Below, piece after piece: positions 7,112 through 15,295 of a stretch of 64,000 nucleotides of DNA. Below the pieces are notes generated by a model. It saw only the letters and a list, made by a program, of their open reading frames with translations, was not told where the DNA came from and searched no databases. Positions within the stretch are counted from its first letter, which is position 1. Every line of letters starts with the position of its first letter. Made by a program: the position numbers and the translations under genes. Origin of the DNA: SZUA-442 sp963792405 (GTDB lineage Bacteria; Actinomycetota; Acidimicrobiia; Spongiisociales; UBA5794); assembly GCA_963792405.1 (NCBI GenBank), contig CAWBVU010000002.1:31647-95646 (forward strand), written 5' to 3'.

Positions 7112-8845
7112 ATGCGCCGCACGCTCCCCCTCATCGTCGCGATCGGCATCGTCATCGCAGCGTGCACCCCGTCCGATGACGGTGGCGGGACCACCGGCGT
7201 GGGGGACCAGGGCGGGCAGGAAGGGGCCTCGACGACGGTCGCCGTCTCGACGTCGTCGACGCTCCCGCCCGACGGCTTCGGGGGTGAACTCGTCGTGGGG
7301 GTCGACACCTTCGACATCACCACCCTCAACCCCTTCGCCCCGGACGCCTTCGGGTCCCGCATCGTGGGGAACGCGATCTGGGCGACGGTCTACGACATCG
7401 ATCCCGAGACCTGGGAACGCGTCCCCGATGCCGTGACGGCCCTCCCCAGCGCGAGTCGCGGCATCGAGGTCGCCGATGACGGTGCGATGACGGTGCGCTA
7501 CGAGGTGCGACAGGGCGCCGCATGGAGCGACGGGACACCGATCACCGGCGACGACATCGCCTTCACCGCCGAAGCCATGCGGGACATGGCCCTCGCCGGC
7601 GAGGGAGGTGTCGATCCCGTCATGGCAACCGTCATCGCGACGGACTCGGTGGAACAGGTCGGCTACATCACGTTCTCCGAGCCGACGCTCGCCTTCGAGG
7701 ACGCCCTCTGGATCATCCTCCCGAGGCAGGCCCTCGAAGGGGTCGACCTGGTCGACGGCACCGACGGCTCGGACTGGCCCTCCGGCGGGCCGTTCGTGGT
7801 CGACACCTTCGATCCCGGAACCGAGGTGCGCCTCGTGCGCAATGATGCCTACGGGAGGGCGGACGACACCGGCCGCGCACTTCCCCATCTCGATGCGCTG
7901 ACGTTCAGGGCGACGACGGACGACGGGGGCCCCGCGTCACCCGTCGGTGCGTTCCTCGGCCGGGCCCTCGACGTCACAGCGGTCCCGCCGAACGATCAGG
8001 AGATCGCCCGCCTCGACCCCGCCGTCGCCGACGGCGCCGTCGTCGACGCCGTTCCCACACCCATCATCGAGCATCTCACCTTCCAGTTCGGCGAAGGCCG
8101 GGACGTCGTCAACGAGGCCTCCCTCAACGATGCAATGGCCTACCGGCAGGCGGTCGCCCACCTCCTCGACCGTGACGCGCTGCTCGACACGACAAGCGTG
8201 CCATGGATCGCGACGGTGCCCGGCATGCTCGTCCCGCTCGGGGAGTCGGCATGGGGTCGCTACGGGATCGACCCCTCCGTGGCAAGGGATCTCGTTGACG
8301 AGGCGGCCGGCGAGGCGCCGGGCCGACCCGGGGCGAGGCTGACGACCACCGGAAACGGCGACTACCGGATCAGGGTGGGGGATGCCCTCGCAGAGGCGTT
8401 CGTTGCGGCGGGCGTCGACTACGAGCCGATCTACCTCGACTCGGTCCTGTTCTTCGGTGACACGCTGACCGAGGGCTCCTTCGACATCGGCATGTGGGCG
8501 TGGGTGTCCGACGGGAGCTTCGCTGCCACCCTCCGCCTGCTCGAGTTCTACGACCCTCGTGCCGTACCGCCCGACGCCAACTACGGGCGATGGGACGGCG
8601 GGGAGGACGCCGAACGCTTCGCCGCGATCGTCGACGAGGCGAGGGCCACGACCGACGCCGAGACCTTCCGTGCCCTCATCGACGAGGCGGAGGACATCCT
8701 CGCCGAGCAGTTGGTACTCATCCCGTTGTTCCAGCGCGCCGCCATCACGGCCTGGTGGCCGGATACTGCGGTGGGCATCCTGCCGAACGGATCCAGCTCC
8801 GCCTTCACCTGGAACGTCGAGGAGTGGCAGCGCGTCGGTGAATAG
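7112..8845 (+). CDS. ABC transporter substrate-binding lipoprotein, family 5 (peptide/opine/nickel type)
   Basis: A 577-residue protein. The chosen ATG at 7112 gives a compact lipoprotein signal (MRRTLPLIVAIGIVIAAC, Cys 18); an ATG at 7091 is also possible. A Thr/Ser linker is followed by the SBP family 5 fold: an early segment on describing a cycle of opening statements such as TLNPFAPDAFGSRIVGNAIWATVYDID and WSDGTPITGDDIAFTAEAM, and later DAMAYRQAVAHLLDRDALL. It would be a receptor for a peptide or similar oligomer. No permease or ATPase partners (DppB/C/D/F type) are adjacent, so it is an orphan receptor here. The next feature downstream is tRNA-Ser. Confidence 0.85.
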   Translation: MRRTLPLIVAIGIVIAACTPSDDGGGTTGVGDQGGQEGASTTVAVSTSSTLPPDGFGGELVVGVDTFDITTLNPFAPDAFGSRIVGNAIWATVYDIDPETWERVPDAVTALPSASRGIEVADDGAMTVRYEVRQGAAWSDGTPITGDDIAFTAEAMRDMALAGEGGVDPVMATVIATDSVEQVGYITFSEPTLAFEDALWIILPRQALEGVDLVDGTDGSDWPSGGPFVVDTFDPGTEVRLVRNDAYGRADDTGRALPHLDALTFRATTDDGGPASPVGAFLGRALDVTAVPPNDQEIARLDPAVADGAVVDAVPTPIIEHLTFQFGEGRDVVNEASLNDAMAYRQAVAHLLDRDALLDTTSVPWIATVPGMLVPLGESAWGRYGIDPSVARDLVDEAAGEAPGRPGARLTTTGNGDYRIRVGDALAEAFVAAGVDYEPIYLDSVLFFGDTLTEGSFDIGMWAWVSDGSFAATLRLLEFYDPRAVPPDANYGRWDGGEDAERFAAIVDEARATTDAETFRALIDEAEDILAEQLVLIPLFQRAAITAWWPDTAVGILPNGSSSAFTWNVEEWQRVGE

Positions 8846-8894
8846 GGAGACGGCTGCGTGCTGGCATGCGGGCCTGATATCCTCGCAACGTCCC

Positions 8895-8984
8895 GGAGAG
8901 GTGGCCGAGTGGTCGAAGGCGCTCGCCTGCTAAGCGAGTAGGGGGTGTCAAACCTCCTCGAGGGTTCAAATCCCTCTCTCTCCG
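8895..8984 (+). tRNA. tRNA-Ser (anticodon GCT)
   Basis: A 90-base tRNA with a long variable arm typical of serine. The acceptor stem pairs GGAGAGG with TCTCTCC (one G-U), the anticodon stem is CTCGC/GCGAG around loop CTGCTAA, with anticodon GCT at 8929-8931, and the T arm is GAGGG-TTCAAAT-CCCTC. CCA is not encoded. Its 3' end lies in a tandemly duplicated segment. Confidence 0.95.
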
Positions 8985-8991
8985 CGCACCG

Positions 8992-9017
8992 GAAAGGCAC
9001 CCATTCGGGTGCCTTTC
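8992..9017 (+). terminator. Hairpin after tRNA-Ser, copy 1
   Basis: An 11-bp stem (GAAAGGCACCC, loop ATTC, GGGTGCCTTTC) directly after the tRNA, ending in TTTC; it fits an intrinsic terminator with a weak T tract. The same hairpin recurs 176 bases downstream at 9168-9193. Confidence 0.6.
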
Positions 9018-9167
9018 TCGCGTCAGAGGACATGTCCCCGGTTCCAGATGGTGGACTCACCCGGGCGTGAGGTCGATGGGCGCTGCTCGCGGGAGGGGGT
9101 TCCGAGATCCCTCGGGTGGTGTTGCGGCACGGCTTTGGGGTTCACATCCCTCTCTCTCCGCGCACCG

Positions 9168-9193
9168 GAAAGGCACCCATTCGGGTGCCTTTC
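9168..9193 (+). terminator. Hairpin after tRNA-Ser, copy 2
   Basis: Exact second copy of the 8992-9017 hairpin, carried by the tandem repeat. A third, incomplete copy keeps only the left arm at about 9344-9354. Confidence 0.5.
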
Positions 9194-9388
9194 TCGCGTC
9201 AGAGGACATGTCCCCGGTTCCAGATGGTGGACTCACCCGGGCGTGAGGTCGATGGGCGCTGCTCGCGGGAGGGGGTTCCGAGATCCCTCGGGTGGTGTTG
9301 CGGCACGGCTTTGGGGTTCACATCCCTCTCTCTCCGCGCACCGGAAAGGCACCCAACGACCCTGGGAATCAAGATCTACAGGAGTACG

Positions 9389-9418
9389 TTGACAAATACA
9401 TGAGTCATAGCGTATAAA
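9389..9418 (+). promoter_or_regulatory. Vegetative-type promoter of the hsp20 gene
   Basis: TTGACA at 9389-9394 and TATAAA at 9413-9418 with an 18-base spacer, an unusually good match to a housekeeping promoter for this GC-rich region. The spacer contains ATGAGTCAT, a small perfect dyad that could be an operator. The next gene start is 72 bases downstream. Confidence 0.7.
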
Positions 9419-9489
9419 CTTTCCTACGAGGGAAGTACTCATGCGGTGGGATGGCCCACCGAGTGTCTGTGAGAGAGAAGGAGGAATGC

Positions 9490-9918
9490 ATGGCTCGTTT
9501 CATGGACCCGTTCGATGAGATGGATCGCGTGCTGTCGGCCATGGGGTCACAGTGGCGCGGGGGCCGTATGCCGCTCGACGCCTTCGAGAAGGACGGCGTG
9601 TACACCCTGCGATTCGACCTGCCGGGAGTGACGCCCGAGGACCTCGACATCACCGTCGAGGACAAGGTGCTCACCGTGAGGGCCCAGCGTGACTTCGAGG
9701 ACACCGTCGGGGCCAACTGGCTCCTGCGCGAGCGTCCCACCGGGATCCACAGCCGGACGGTGCGCCTCGGCGATCGGCTGGACTCCGGAGAGGTGAACGC
9801 CACGTACGACAACGGCGTGCTGACGATCACCATCCCGATCCGCGAAGAGGCCAAGCCACAGAAGATCCAGGTCGCTGTGACCTCGACCCCAGAAGCGATC
9901 GAGGCGAGTGCGTCCTGA
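9490..9918 (+). CDS. Hsp20/alpha-crystallin small heat shock protein
   Basis: A 142-residue small chaperone. The alpha-crystallin domain spans roughly residues 30-125, with DAFEKDGVYTLRFDLPGVTPEDLDITVEDKVL-type strands (written here only in outline) and the terminal GVLTITIPI motif. It binds unfolding proteins and keeps them soluble without ATP. The ATG at 9490 is chosen because GAAGGAGGA lies just upstream; an in-frame ATG at 9451 has no such site. It is a single-gene unit with a strong promoter before it and a hairpin terminator after it. Confidence 0.9.
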   Translation: MARFMDPFDEMDRVLSAMGSQWRGGRMPLDAFEKDGVYTLRFDLPGVTPEDLDITVEDKVLTVRAQRDFEDTVGANWLLRERPTGIHSRTVRLGDRLDSGEVNATYDNGVLTITIPIREEAKPQKIQVAVTSTPEAIEASAS

Positions 9919-9941
9919 CACCTTCGGGTGGATTCGGATGG

Positions 9942-9966
9942 AAGGGGCACCGCCGGGTGCCCCTTT
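9942..9966 (+). terminator. Intrinsic terminator after hsp20
   Basis: Stem AAGGGGCACC, loop GCCG-like centre, GGTGCCCCTT, followed by TCCTCG. It lies 24 bases after the hsp20 stop and before the SulP gene. Confidence 0.7.
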
Positions 9967-10024
9967 CCTCGTGGTCGGACAGGCGAGACGAGAGGTCCGC
10001 GAGACGGCGAAGTAGTCTGCATCG

Positions 10025-11707
10025 ATGCGCGAGCGGCTACGTGCGAAGTACTCCCTCGACGCCCTGAAGGGCGACTCGATCGCCGGCCTCGTGCTCGGAG
10101 TCGAGAGCGTCCCCGACGGTCTCGCCCAGGGTCTCGTCGCCGGTGTCAATCCCGTCTTCGGCCTCTACGCCTACCTGTACGGCATGGTGGGCGCGGCGTT
10201 CGCGACGAGCTCGCTCTACATGACCGTCCAGGCGACCGGGGCGATGAGCCTCGTCGTCTCCGACGTGCCCATCGTGCACGCAGGCGAGAACGCCGATCGG
10301 GCACTCTTCACCCTCGCCCTCATGACGGGCATTGCCATGATCGCTGCCGGCATCCTGAAGCTCGGCTCGGTCCTCAGGTTCGTGGCGAATTCGGTGATGG
10401 TCGGCTTCATGTCCGCCGTCGGCATCAACATCGTCCTCGGCCAGCTGACGAACTTCACCGGATACGAGGCTTCCGGCGGGAACCGGTTGAGCCGCACCCT
10501 CGACCTCCTCCTCCACCCGCTGCAGGTCGATTTCGGAACGCTGCTCATCGGCCTCGTCACCGTGGCGCTGATCGTCGGGCTCGAGCGCACCCCGTTGGGA
10601 TCACTCGGCATGGTCGTCGCCATCGTCGCGGGGTCGGCAGCCGTTGTCGTCCTCGGTATGGACGTGCTGCAGCTCCGCGACCTGGCGGACATCCCCAGCG
10701 GCCTCCCGCTGCCCGAGTGGCCGCTCCTGTCGGCGATCCCCGATCTGATCATCCCCGCGATCTCCCTGTCGTTCGTCGGGCTGGTGCAAGGCGCCGGCAT
10801 CACCTCGAGCTTCCCCAATCCCGACGGTACGTATCCCGATGCGTCCCGCGACTTCCTGGGACAGGGTGTCGGGAACGTCGTCTCGGGCATCTTCCGGGGC
10901 ATGCCCGTCGGAGGCTCGACGTCTGCAACCTCCCTGATCTCCGAGGCGGGCATGGTGACGAACATGGCGAAGGTCTTCTCGGGCCTCGTCATGGTGGTTG
11001 CCATCGTCTTCTTCTCGGCGGCGGTCTCGTACATCGCCATGCCTGCACTCGCGGCGCTGCTCATCGTGATCGGTGTCCGGACCGTGAAGCCGAAGGAGAT
11101 CGTCGCCGTCTGGCGAACCGGTTCGGTCCAGCGCATCGTCATGGCTTCGACGCTGATCCTCACGATCATCATCCCGCTCCAGTACGCGGTGCTCGTCGGG
11201 GTCGCCTTCTCGATGATCCTCTACGTGATCCGGAGCTCATCGAACGTGGTGGTCAAGCGACTGGTCCTCCGCGACGGTGACGTCGAGGTCGTGGATCCGC
11301 CCAGGGAGGTGGGTGAGGGCGAGGTGGTCATGCTCCAGCTGTATGGGAGCATCTTCTTCGCTTCGGCGGCCACCTACGAGATGCTCCTCCCGAAGGTCAC
11401 TCCGAGTTCTCGCAACTCGGTCGTCGTGCTGAGGCTCAGGGGCAAGGCCGATCTCGGCGGGACCTTCATGGATCTCCTCGCCAGGTATGCGCTCAGCCTG
11501 CGAGCCGTCGGGAGCCGCCTGGTGGTGATGTCCGTGGAGCCGAGGGTGCTCGACCAGTTGGAGGTCACCGGCACGGCCGCCGCCATCGGCTCCGATCACA
11601 TCTATCCGGTCGACGACTGGCTTGGCCGCGAACTGCGCACTGTCGCCGCCGAGGCGCAGGCGTGGGTGGCCGACCACGCAGATCCGCCACCGCGGGAATC
11701 GTTGTAG
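10025..11707 (+). CDS. SulP-family inorganic anion transporter with C-terminal STAS domain
   Basis: A 560-residue membrane protein. About 10-14 hydrophobic segments occupy residues 15-400, beginning with GDSIAGLVLGVESVPDGLAQGLVAG, which corresponds to the SulP N-terminal signature. The segment MPVGGSTSATSLISEAG and later helices match the SLC26/SulP core. A cytoplasmic STAS domain follows from about residue 425 (VVMLQLYGSIFFASAATYEM). The family moves sulfate, bicarbonate or related anions across the cytoplasmic membrane. It appears monocistronic. Sulfate versus bicarbonate cannot be told from sequence. Confidence 0.9.
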   Translation: MRERLRAKYSLDALKGDSIAGLVLGVESVPDGLAQGLVAGVNPVFGLYAYLYGMVGAAFATSSLYMTVQATGAMSLVVSDVPIVHAGENADRALFTLALMTGIAMIAAGILKLGSVLRFVANSVMVGFMSAVGINIVLGQLTNFTGYEASGGNRLSRTLDLLLHPLQVDFGTLLIGLVTVALIVGLERTPLGSLGMVVAIVAGSAAVVVLGMDVLQLRDLADIPSGLPLPEWPLLSAIPDLIIPAISLSFVGLVQGAGITSSFPNPDGTYPDASRDFLGQGVGNVVSGIFRGMPVGGSTSATSLISEAGMVTNMAKVFSGLVMVVAIVFFSAAVSYIAMPALAALLIVIGVRTVKPKEIVAVWRTGSVQRIVMASTLILTIIIPLQYAVLVGVAFSMILYVIRSSSNVVVKRLVLRDGDVEVVDPPREVGEGEVVMLQLYGSIFFASAATYEMLLPKVTPSSRNSVVVLRLRGKADLGGTFMDLLARYALSLRAVGSRLVVMSVEPRVLDQLEVTGTAAAIGSDHIYPVDDWLGRELRTVAAEAQAWVADHADPPPRESL

Positions 11708-11788
11708 CACTAAATCATCCGATCCCTCGTCCCACTCCGTATGGAGGATGTTCGCCGAGTGGCGGACACCGAGAAAGGGATCAACATC

Positions 11789-12847
11789 ATGAAGAAGCGA
11801 TTCTCATTCGTCGCTCTCCTCGCCGTCTTCGCCCTCGTGGTGGCGGCGTGTTCGAGCGACTCCTCTGAGGACACGACGACCACCACGGTCGCTGACGAAA
11901 CCACGTCCGTACTCGACCTCGCGGTCGAGGCAGGACAGTTCTCCACGCTGATCGCAGCGATCGACGCCGCGGGCCTCAGCGAGACCCTCGAGGGTGAGGG
12001 CCCGTTCACGGTCTTCGCTCCGACCGATGCGGCGTTCGCCGAGGCGCTCGAGGTGCTGGGCCTCACGGCCGAGGAGCTCCTCGCCAGCCCGGATCTCGCC
12101 GCCATCCTGACGTACCACGTGCTCGGCCAGGAAGCCGACAGTCAGCTGGTCGCGACGCTCGACGGGCAGGAAGTGCCGACCGTCCAGGGTGAGGCCGTCC
12201 TCGTCAAGGTCGACGGCGGCCAGGTCATGGTCAACGACGCCACGGTGGTGTCGGCAGACCTCCAGGCCGACAACGGCATCGTCCACGTGATCAACAAGGT
12301 GCTCCTCCCGCCGACCATCGCCGAGGCTCTCGGTGTCGCGGCTCCCGAGGAGACCACGACCACGACCGTCGCGGAGACCACGACCACGACCATGGCGCCC
12401 GAGCCCACGATCGCCGACATCGTCGTCGAGTTGGCGTCGGGTGACCCGGCTGAGTTCACCATCCTCCTCGCTGCCGTCCAGGCCGCGGATGCCGCGGTGA
12501 TCGATGCACTGAGCGATCCCGAGCAGGAGCTGACCGTGTTCGCCCCGACCGATGAGGCGTTCGCTGCCGCCCTCGAGGCCCTCGGCCTGACGGCGGAGGA
12601 GCTGCTCGCCAGCCCCGACCTGACGAACATCCTCCTGTACCACGTGGCACCCGGCGTGTTCCTCGCCGCCGACGTGGTCGCCGCCGCCCCGATCGCCGAG
12701 CTGCCGACCCTGCTCGAGGGCTCGACCCTCAGCATCGAGGTCGTCGACGGGAGCGTCGTGATCAACGAGACCGCCACGGTGGTCCAGCCCGATGTGGTCG
12801 CCAGCAACGGCGTCATCCATGTCATCGATGCGGTCCTGCTCCCGTAG
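11789..12847 (+). CDS. Fasciclin (FAS1) lipoprotein with two tandem domains
   Basis: A 352-residue lipoprotein. The ATG at 11789 follows GAGAAAGGGA; the signal MKKRFSFVALLAVFALVVAAC places the lipid Cys at 21. Two FAS1 domains follow, about residues 40-190 and 215-352, each with FAPTDAAFA or FAPTDEAFA and a terminal GVIHVIDAVLLP-type strand. A Thr-rich linker (ETTTTTVAETTTTT) separates them. Both domains contain LGLTAEELLASPDL, showing a fairly recent internal duplication. FAS1 domains mediate surface adhesion; the partner is unknown. A strong hairpin follows the stop. Confidence 0.92.
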   Translation: MKKRFSFVALLAVFALVVAACSSDSSEDTTTTTVADETTSVLDLAVEAGQFSTLIAAIDAAGLSETLEGEGPFTVFAPTDAAFAEALEVLGLTAEELLASPDLAAILTYHVLGQEADSQLVATLDGQEVPTVQGEAVLVKVDGGQVMVNDATVVSADLQADNGIVHVINKVLLPPTIAEALGVAAPEETTTTTVAETTTTTMAPEPTIADIVVELASGDPAEFTILLAAVQAADAAVIDALSDPEQELTVFAPTDEAFAAALEALGLTAEELLASPDLTNILLYHVAPGVFLAADVVAAAPIAELPTLLEGSTLSIEVVDGSVVINETATVVQPDVVASNGVIHVIDAVLLP

Positions 12848-12891
12848 GGCAGACCCCGGCACACAACCAGGTGCCGATCGATTCAAGGCGA

Positions 12892-12919
12892 AAGGCCCGG
12901 TGCGAGAGCACCGGGCCTT
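12892..12919 (+). terminator. Intrinsic terminator after the fasciclin gene
   Basis: Stem AAGGCCCGGTGC with loop GAGA and GCACCGGGCCTT, 45 bases after the stop codon. It is a long perfect GC-rich hairpin ending in CTT. Confidence 0.75.
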
Positions 12920-12995
12920 CTCGCGCCCCAGAGGCTGAGCGGCGGGGGTCGGGCGCAGAAGTACACTCGTTTCTGATGCACGAACCGGAGGAAGC

Positions 12996-13439
12996 ATGAA
13001 CGAACAGGACTCGGTGAAGTGGGGCGTGATCGCACTGGCGGCCGTCGGATTCGTCGGTATCGTCCTCCTGGCGATCAACTACGCATCGTCAGGTGATCTC
13101 GAGGGCCCCACGTGGACGGTCGAGTCGATCTCCATTGACGGATCGGCGACGGCACCCGCCTCCGGTACGGCGATGACCGCGGTCTTCGAGGACGGCACCG
13201 TCTCGGGCACGGGAGGGTGCAACACCTACTCGGGGAGCTACTCGGTCGATGGTGATGCGATCACGTTCGGACCGCTCGTCTCGACCCTGATCGCGTGCGA
13301 GGACCCGATCGGTGCCCAGGAGCAGGCGTACTTCGCCGCTCTTGCGAGGGCGGACGGTTTCGCCGTCGACGGGGGCACGCTCACCCTCAGCGAGGGCGAC
13401 ACCGCGCTCGTGTCGTTCACCGAGTCGTCGGACGGTTGA
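12996..13439 (+). CDS. Membrane-anchored META-domain protein
   Basis: A 147-residue protein with one N-terminal membrane segment (about residues 9-27) and a META (HslJ-like) domain from about residue 35. Typical META features are the opening LEGPTWTVESI, the GTGGCNTYSGSY loop and the ITFGPLVSTLIAC strand. META domains occur in secreted or envelope proteins of unknown biochemistry. The ATG at 12996 follows CCGGAGGAAGC. A two-domain relative is encoded at 56826. Confidence 0.82.
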   Translation: MNEQDSVKWGVIALAAVGFVGIVLLAINYASSGDLEGPTWTVESISIDGSATAPASGTAMTAVFEDGTVSGTGGCNTYSGSYSVDGDAITFGPLVSTLIACEDPIGAQEQAYFAALARADGFAVDGGTLTLSEGDTALVSFTESSDG

Positions 13440-13517
13440 ACCCTTCACCGGTCCGCCGACCCCGAGGGCTCACGATGCCGACGAGCGGGTAGGTTGGGAC
13501 GAGGAGGAGTGAGCATC

Positions 13518-14501
13518 ATGGACCGCGTTCGTTGGGGAATCCTCAGCACGGCCGACATCGGCATGGCCAAGGTCACGCCCGCCATCCAGAAGGCGCCGAA
13601 CTGTGAGGTCGTGGCCATCGCATCCCGGTCCTACGAGAAGGCACTCGACGCGGCCAACCAACTCGGCATCCCCCACGCACACGGCTCGTACGAGGAGTTG
13701 CTCGAGGCCGACGACATCGATGCCGTCTACATCCCCCTCCCCAACGACATGCACGCGGAGTGGACGATCGCCGCAGCCGAGGCCGGCAAGCACATCCTCT
13801 GCGAGAAGCCGCTCGCGCTGTCCGCCGCCCAGGCGAAGGAGATGGTGGACGCCTGCAGGGACGCAGGCGTCAAGCTGCAGGAGGCCTTCATGTATCGCCA
13901 CCACCCCACATGGGTCGAGGCGGTGCGTCTGGTACGGAGCGGAGCGATCGGCGAACTGAGGGCGATCCAGAGCTGGTTCAGCTACTACAACGACGACCCC
14001 CGCAACATCCGCAACCGGATCGAGAACGGCGGCGGCGCGATCATGGACATCGGGTGCTACAACATCAACCTCTCGCGGCTCATCTTCGATGCCGAACCGA
14101 CCGAGGTTCGCTCGGTGGTCACCCGCGATCCCACCATGGGCGTCGACATCCTCACCTCCGCCATCCTCGAGTTCCCCGGCGGTGGGCAATCCTCGTTCAC
14201 CTGCTCGACGCGGGCGGAGGACGCCCAGCGGGTGGACATCGTCGGGACGGACGGGCGCATCACGATCCCCATCCCGTTCAACATCCCGCCCCTGAGCGAC
14301 ACGCGCATCCTCGTCACCGCAGGGGGTGATCCGCCGGAGAACCCCGACACCGAGACGATCGTCTTCCCTCCCGCAGACCAGTACACGATCCAGGCACAGC
14401 TCTTCGCCGCGTCCATCCTCGATGGCACCCCGGGTCCGGTGGATCCGTCGGATGCCGTGGCGAACATGCAGGTGATCATGTCCGTGCTGTCGGGAGGCTG
14501 A
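13518..14501 (+). CDS. Gfo/Idh/MocA-family oxidoreductase, xylose/glucose-fructose dehydrogenase-like
   Basis: A 327-residue enzyme with an N-terminal Rossmann fold (WGILSTADIGMAKV), the EKPLALS motif near residue 98 and a C-terminal domain with MYRHHPTW and GGAIMDIGCYNI. The pattern ILSTADIG is typical of the dimeric dihydrodiol/NADP-xylose dehydrogenase branch. The ATG at 13518 sits about 9 bases after GAGGAGGA; an in-frame GTG at 13509 is too close to that site. The neighbouring xylose transporter makes a sugar 1-dehydrogenase plausible, but this is not proven. Confidence 0.82.
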   Translation: MDRVRWGILSTADIGMAKVTPAIQKAPNCEVVAIASRSYEKALDAANQLGIPHAHGSYEELLEADDIDAVYIPLPNDMHAEWTIAAAEAGKHILCEKPLALSAAQAKEMVDACRDAGVKLQEAFMYRHHPTWVEAVRLVRSGAIGELRAIQSWFSYYNDDPRNIRNRIENGGGAIMDIGCYNINLSRLIFDAEPTEVRSVVTRDPTMGVDILTSAILEFPGGGQSSFTCSTRAEDAQRVDIVGTDGRITIPIPFNIPPLSDTRILVTAGGDPPENPDTETIVFPPADQYTIQAQLFAASILDGTPGPVDPSDAVANMQVIMSVLSGG

Positions 14502-14530
14502 CACAGGACCACAGGAGCAAAGGAGCACAC

Positions 14531-15250
14531 ATGAGGGACTTGACGGGATCCGTGGTCGCGATCACGGGTGCGACGGCCGGTATCGGGGAAGCCACGGCGA
14601 GGGCGCTGGTCGAGCAGGGGGCGAAGGTCGTGCTCGGCGCACGACGCACGGAACGCCTCGGCGCGCTCGTCGACGAGCTCGGCGATGATGCGAAGGCCGT
14701 GACCATGGATGTACGGGTCCCCGGTGACTCCCAGCGTCTCGTGATGGCCGCGTTCCAGGCCTACGGCAGGCTCGATGCCCTCGTCGCGAACGCGGGCATC
14801 GGTGCCTACGGCGGGATCATGGATCTCACCGACGAGCAGCTCGCCGACATGATGGACACGAACGTCGCGGGGACGGTGTGGCCCATCCGCGCTGCCGTGC
14901 CGCACTTCCTGGAGGCCGGAGAGGGCGACATCGTCATCGTCGCGTCGGTCGCTGGGCTGCGGGGCGCAGGCGACGAGGCTGTCTATGCCGCGACGAAGTT
15001 CGCCCAGGTGGGCCTCGCCGGAGGTCTCGACAGGGAGCTGAGGGAGAAGGGCATCCGCGTCTCCACCCTGTGCCCCGGCGGCACCGCGACGGAATTCGCG
15101 ATGGGGGCGGGGCGCACACCCGACATGCCGGGCCTGGCCAACATGATGCGTGCCGAGGATGTGGCCGAGGCGGTGGTGACCGTGCTCAGGCAGCCACGCT
15201 CGATGCGCACCCTCGTGTGGTCGATGCGCAGCATCCACGAACAGGACTGA
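14531..15250 (+). CDS. Short-chain dehydrogenase/reductase
   Basis: A 239-residue classical SDR. It has the cofactor motif TGATAGIGEATA, the NAGIGAYGG segment, catalytic Ser in VASVAG and YAATK containing the Tyr and Lys. It starts 29 bases after the Gfo/Idh/MocA gene, preceded by AAGGAGCACAC, so the two are probably co-transcribed. Substrate unknown. Confidence 0.85.
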   Translation: MRDLTGSVVAITGATAGIGEATARALVEQGAKVVLGARRTERLGALVDELGDDAKAVTMDVRVPGDSQRLVMAAFQAYGRLDALVANAGIGAYGGIMDLTDEQLADMMDTNVAGTVWPIRAAVPHFLEAGEGDIVIVASVAGLRGAGDEAVYAATKFAQVGLAGGLDRELREKGIRVSTLCPGGTATEFAMGAGRTPDMPGLANMMRAEDVAEAVVTVLRQPRSMRTLVWSMRSIHEQD

Positions 15251-15295
15251 ACGAGATATCGACCGGGCTCTCAGCGAAGGGCACTCCGCGCGCGG

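Larger units (their letters stand above)
8971..9355 (+). repeat. 176-bp perfect tandem repeat starting inside the tRNA-Ser 3' end (two copies and a partial third)
   Basis: Copy 1 is 8971-9146, copy 2 is 9147-9322, and a third partial copy is 9323-9355, ending within the hairpin left arm. Copies 1 and 2 look identical base for base. Each copy begins with the last bases of the tRNA-Ser gene (TCCCTCTCTCTCCGC), and bases just before copies 2 and 3 (GGGTTCAC) imitate the tRNA T loop. No protein gene is supported in it. The stretch from 8985 to 9489 otherwise holds only terminator-like hairpins and the hsp20 promoter. Confidence 0.93.

Noticed and set aside
8581..9060. Minus-strand frame through tRNA-Ser containing EREGFEPSRRF
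   Set aside because: It is the well-known spurious translation of a tRNA-Ser antisense strand.
8971..9355. CRISPR-like array
   Set aside because: The unit is 176 bp with no short repeat and spacer pattern, and only two full copies.
9009..9403. Repetitive reading frames in the 176-bp repeat region
   Set aside because: They exist only because the repeat unit lacks stops in some frames; no ribosome site or family resemblance.
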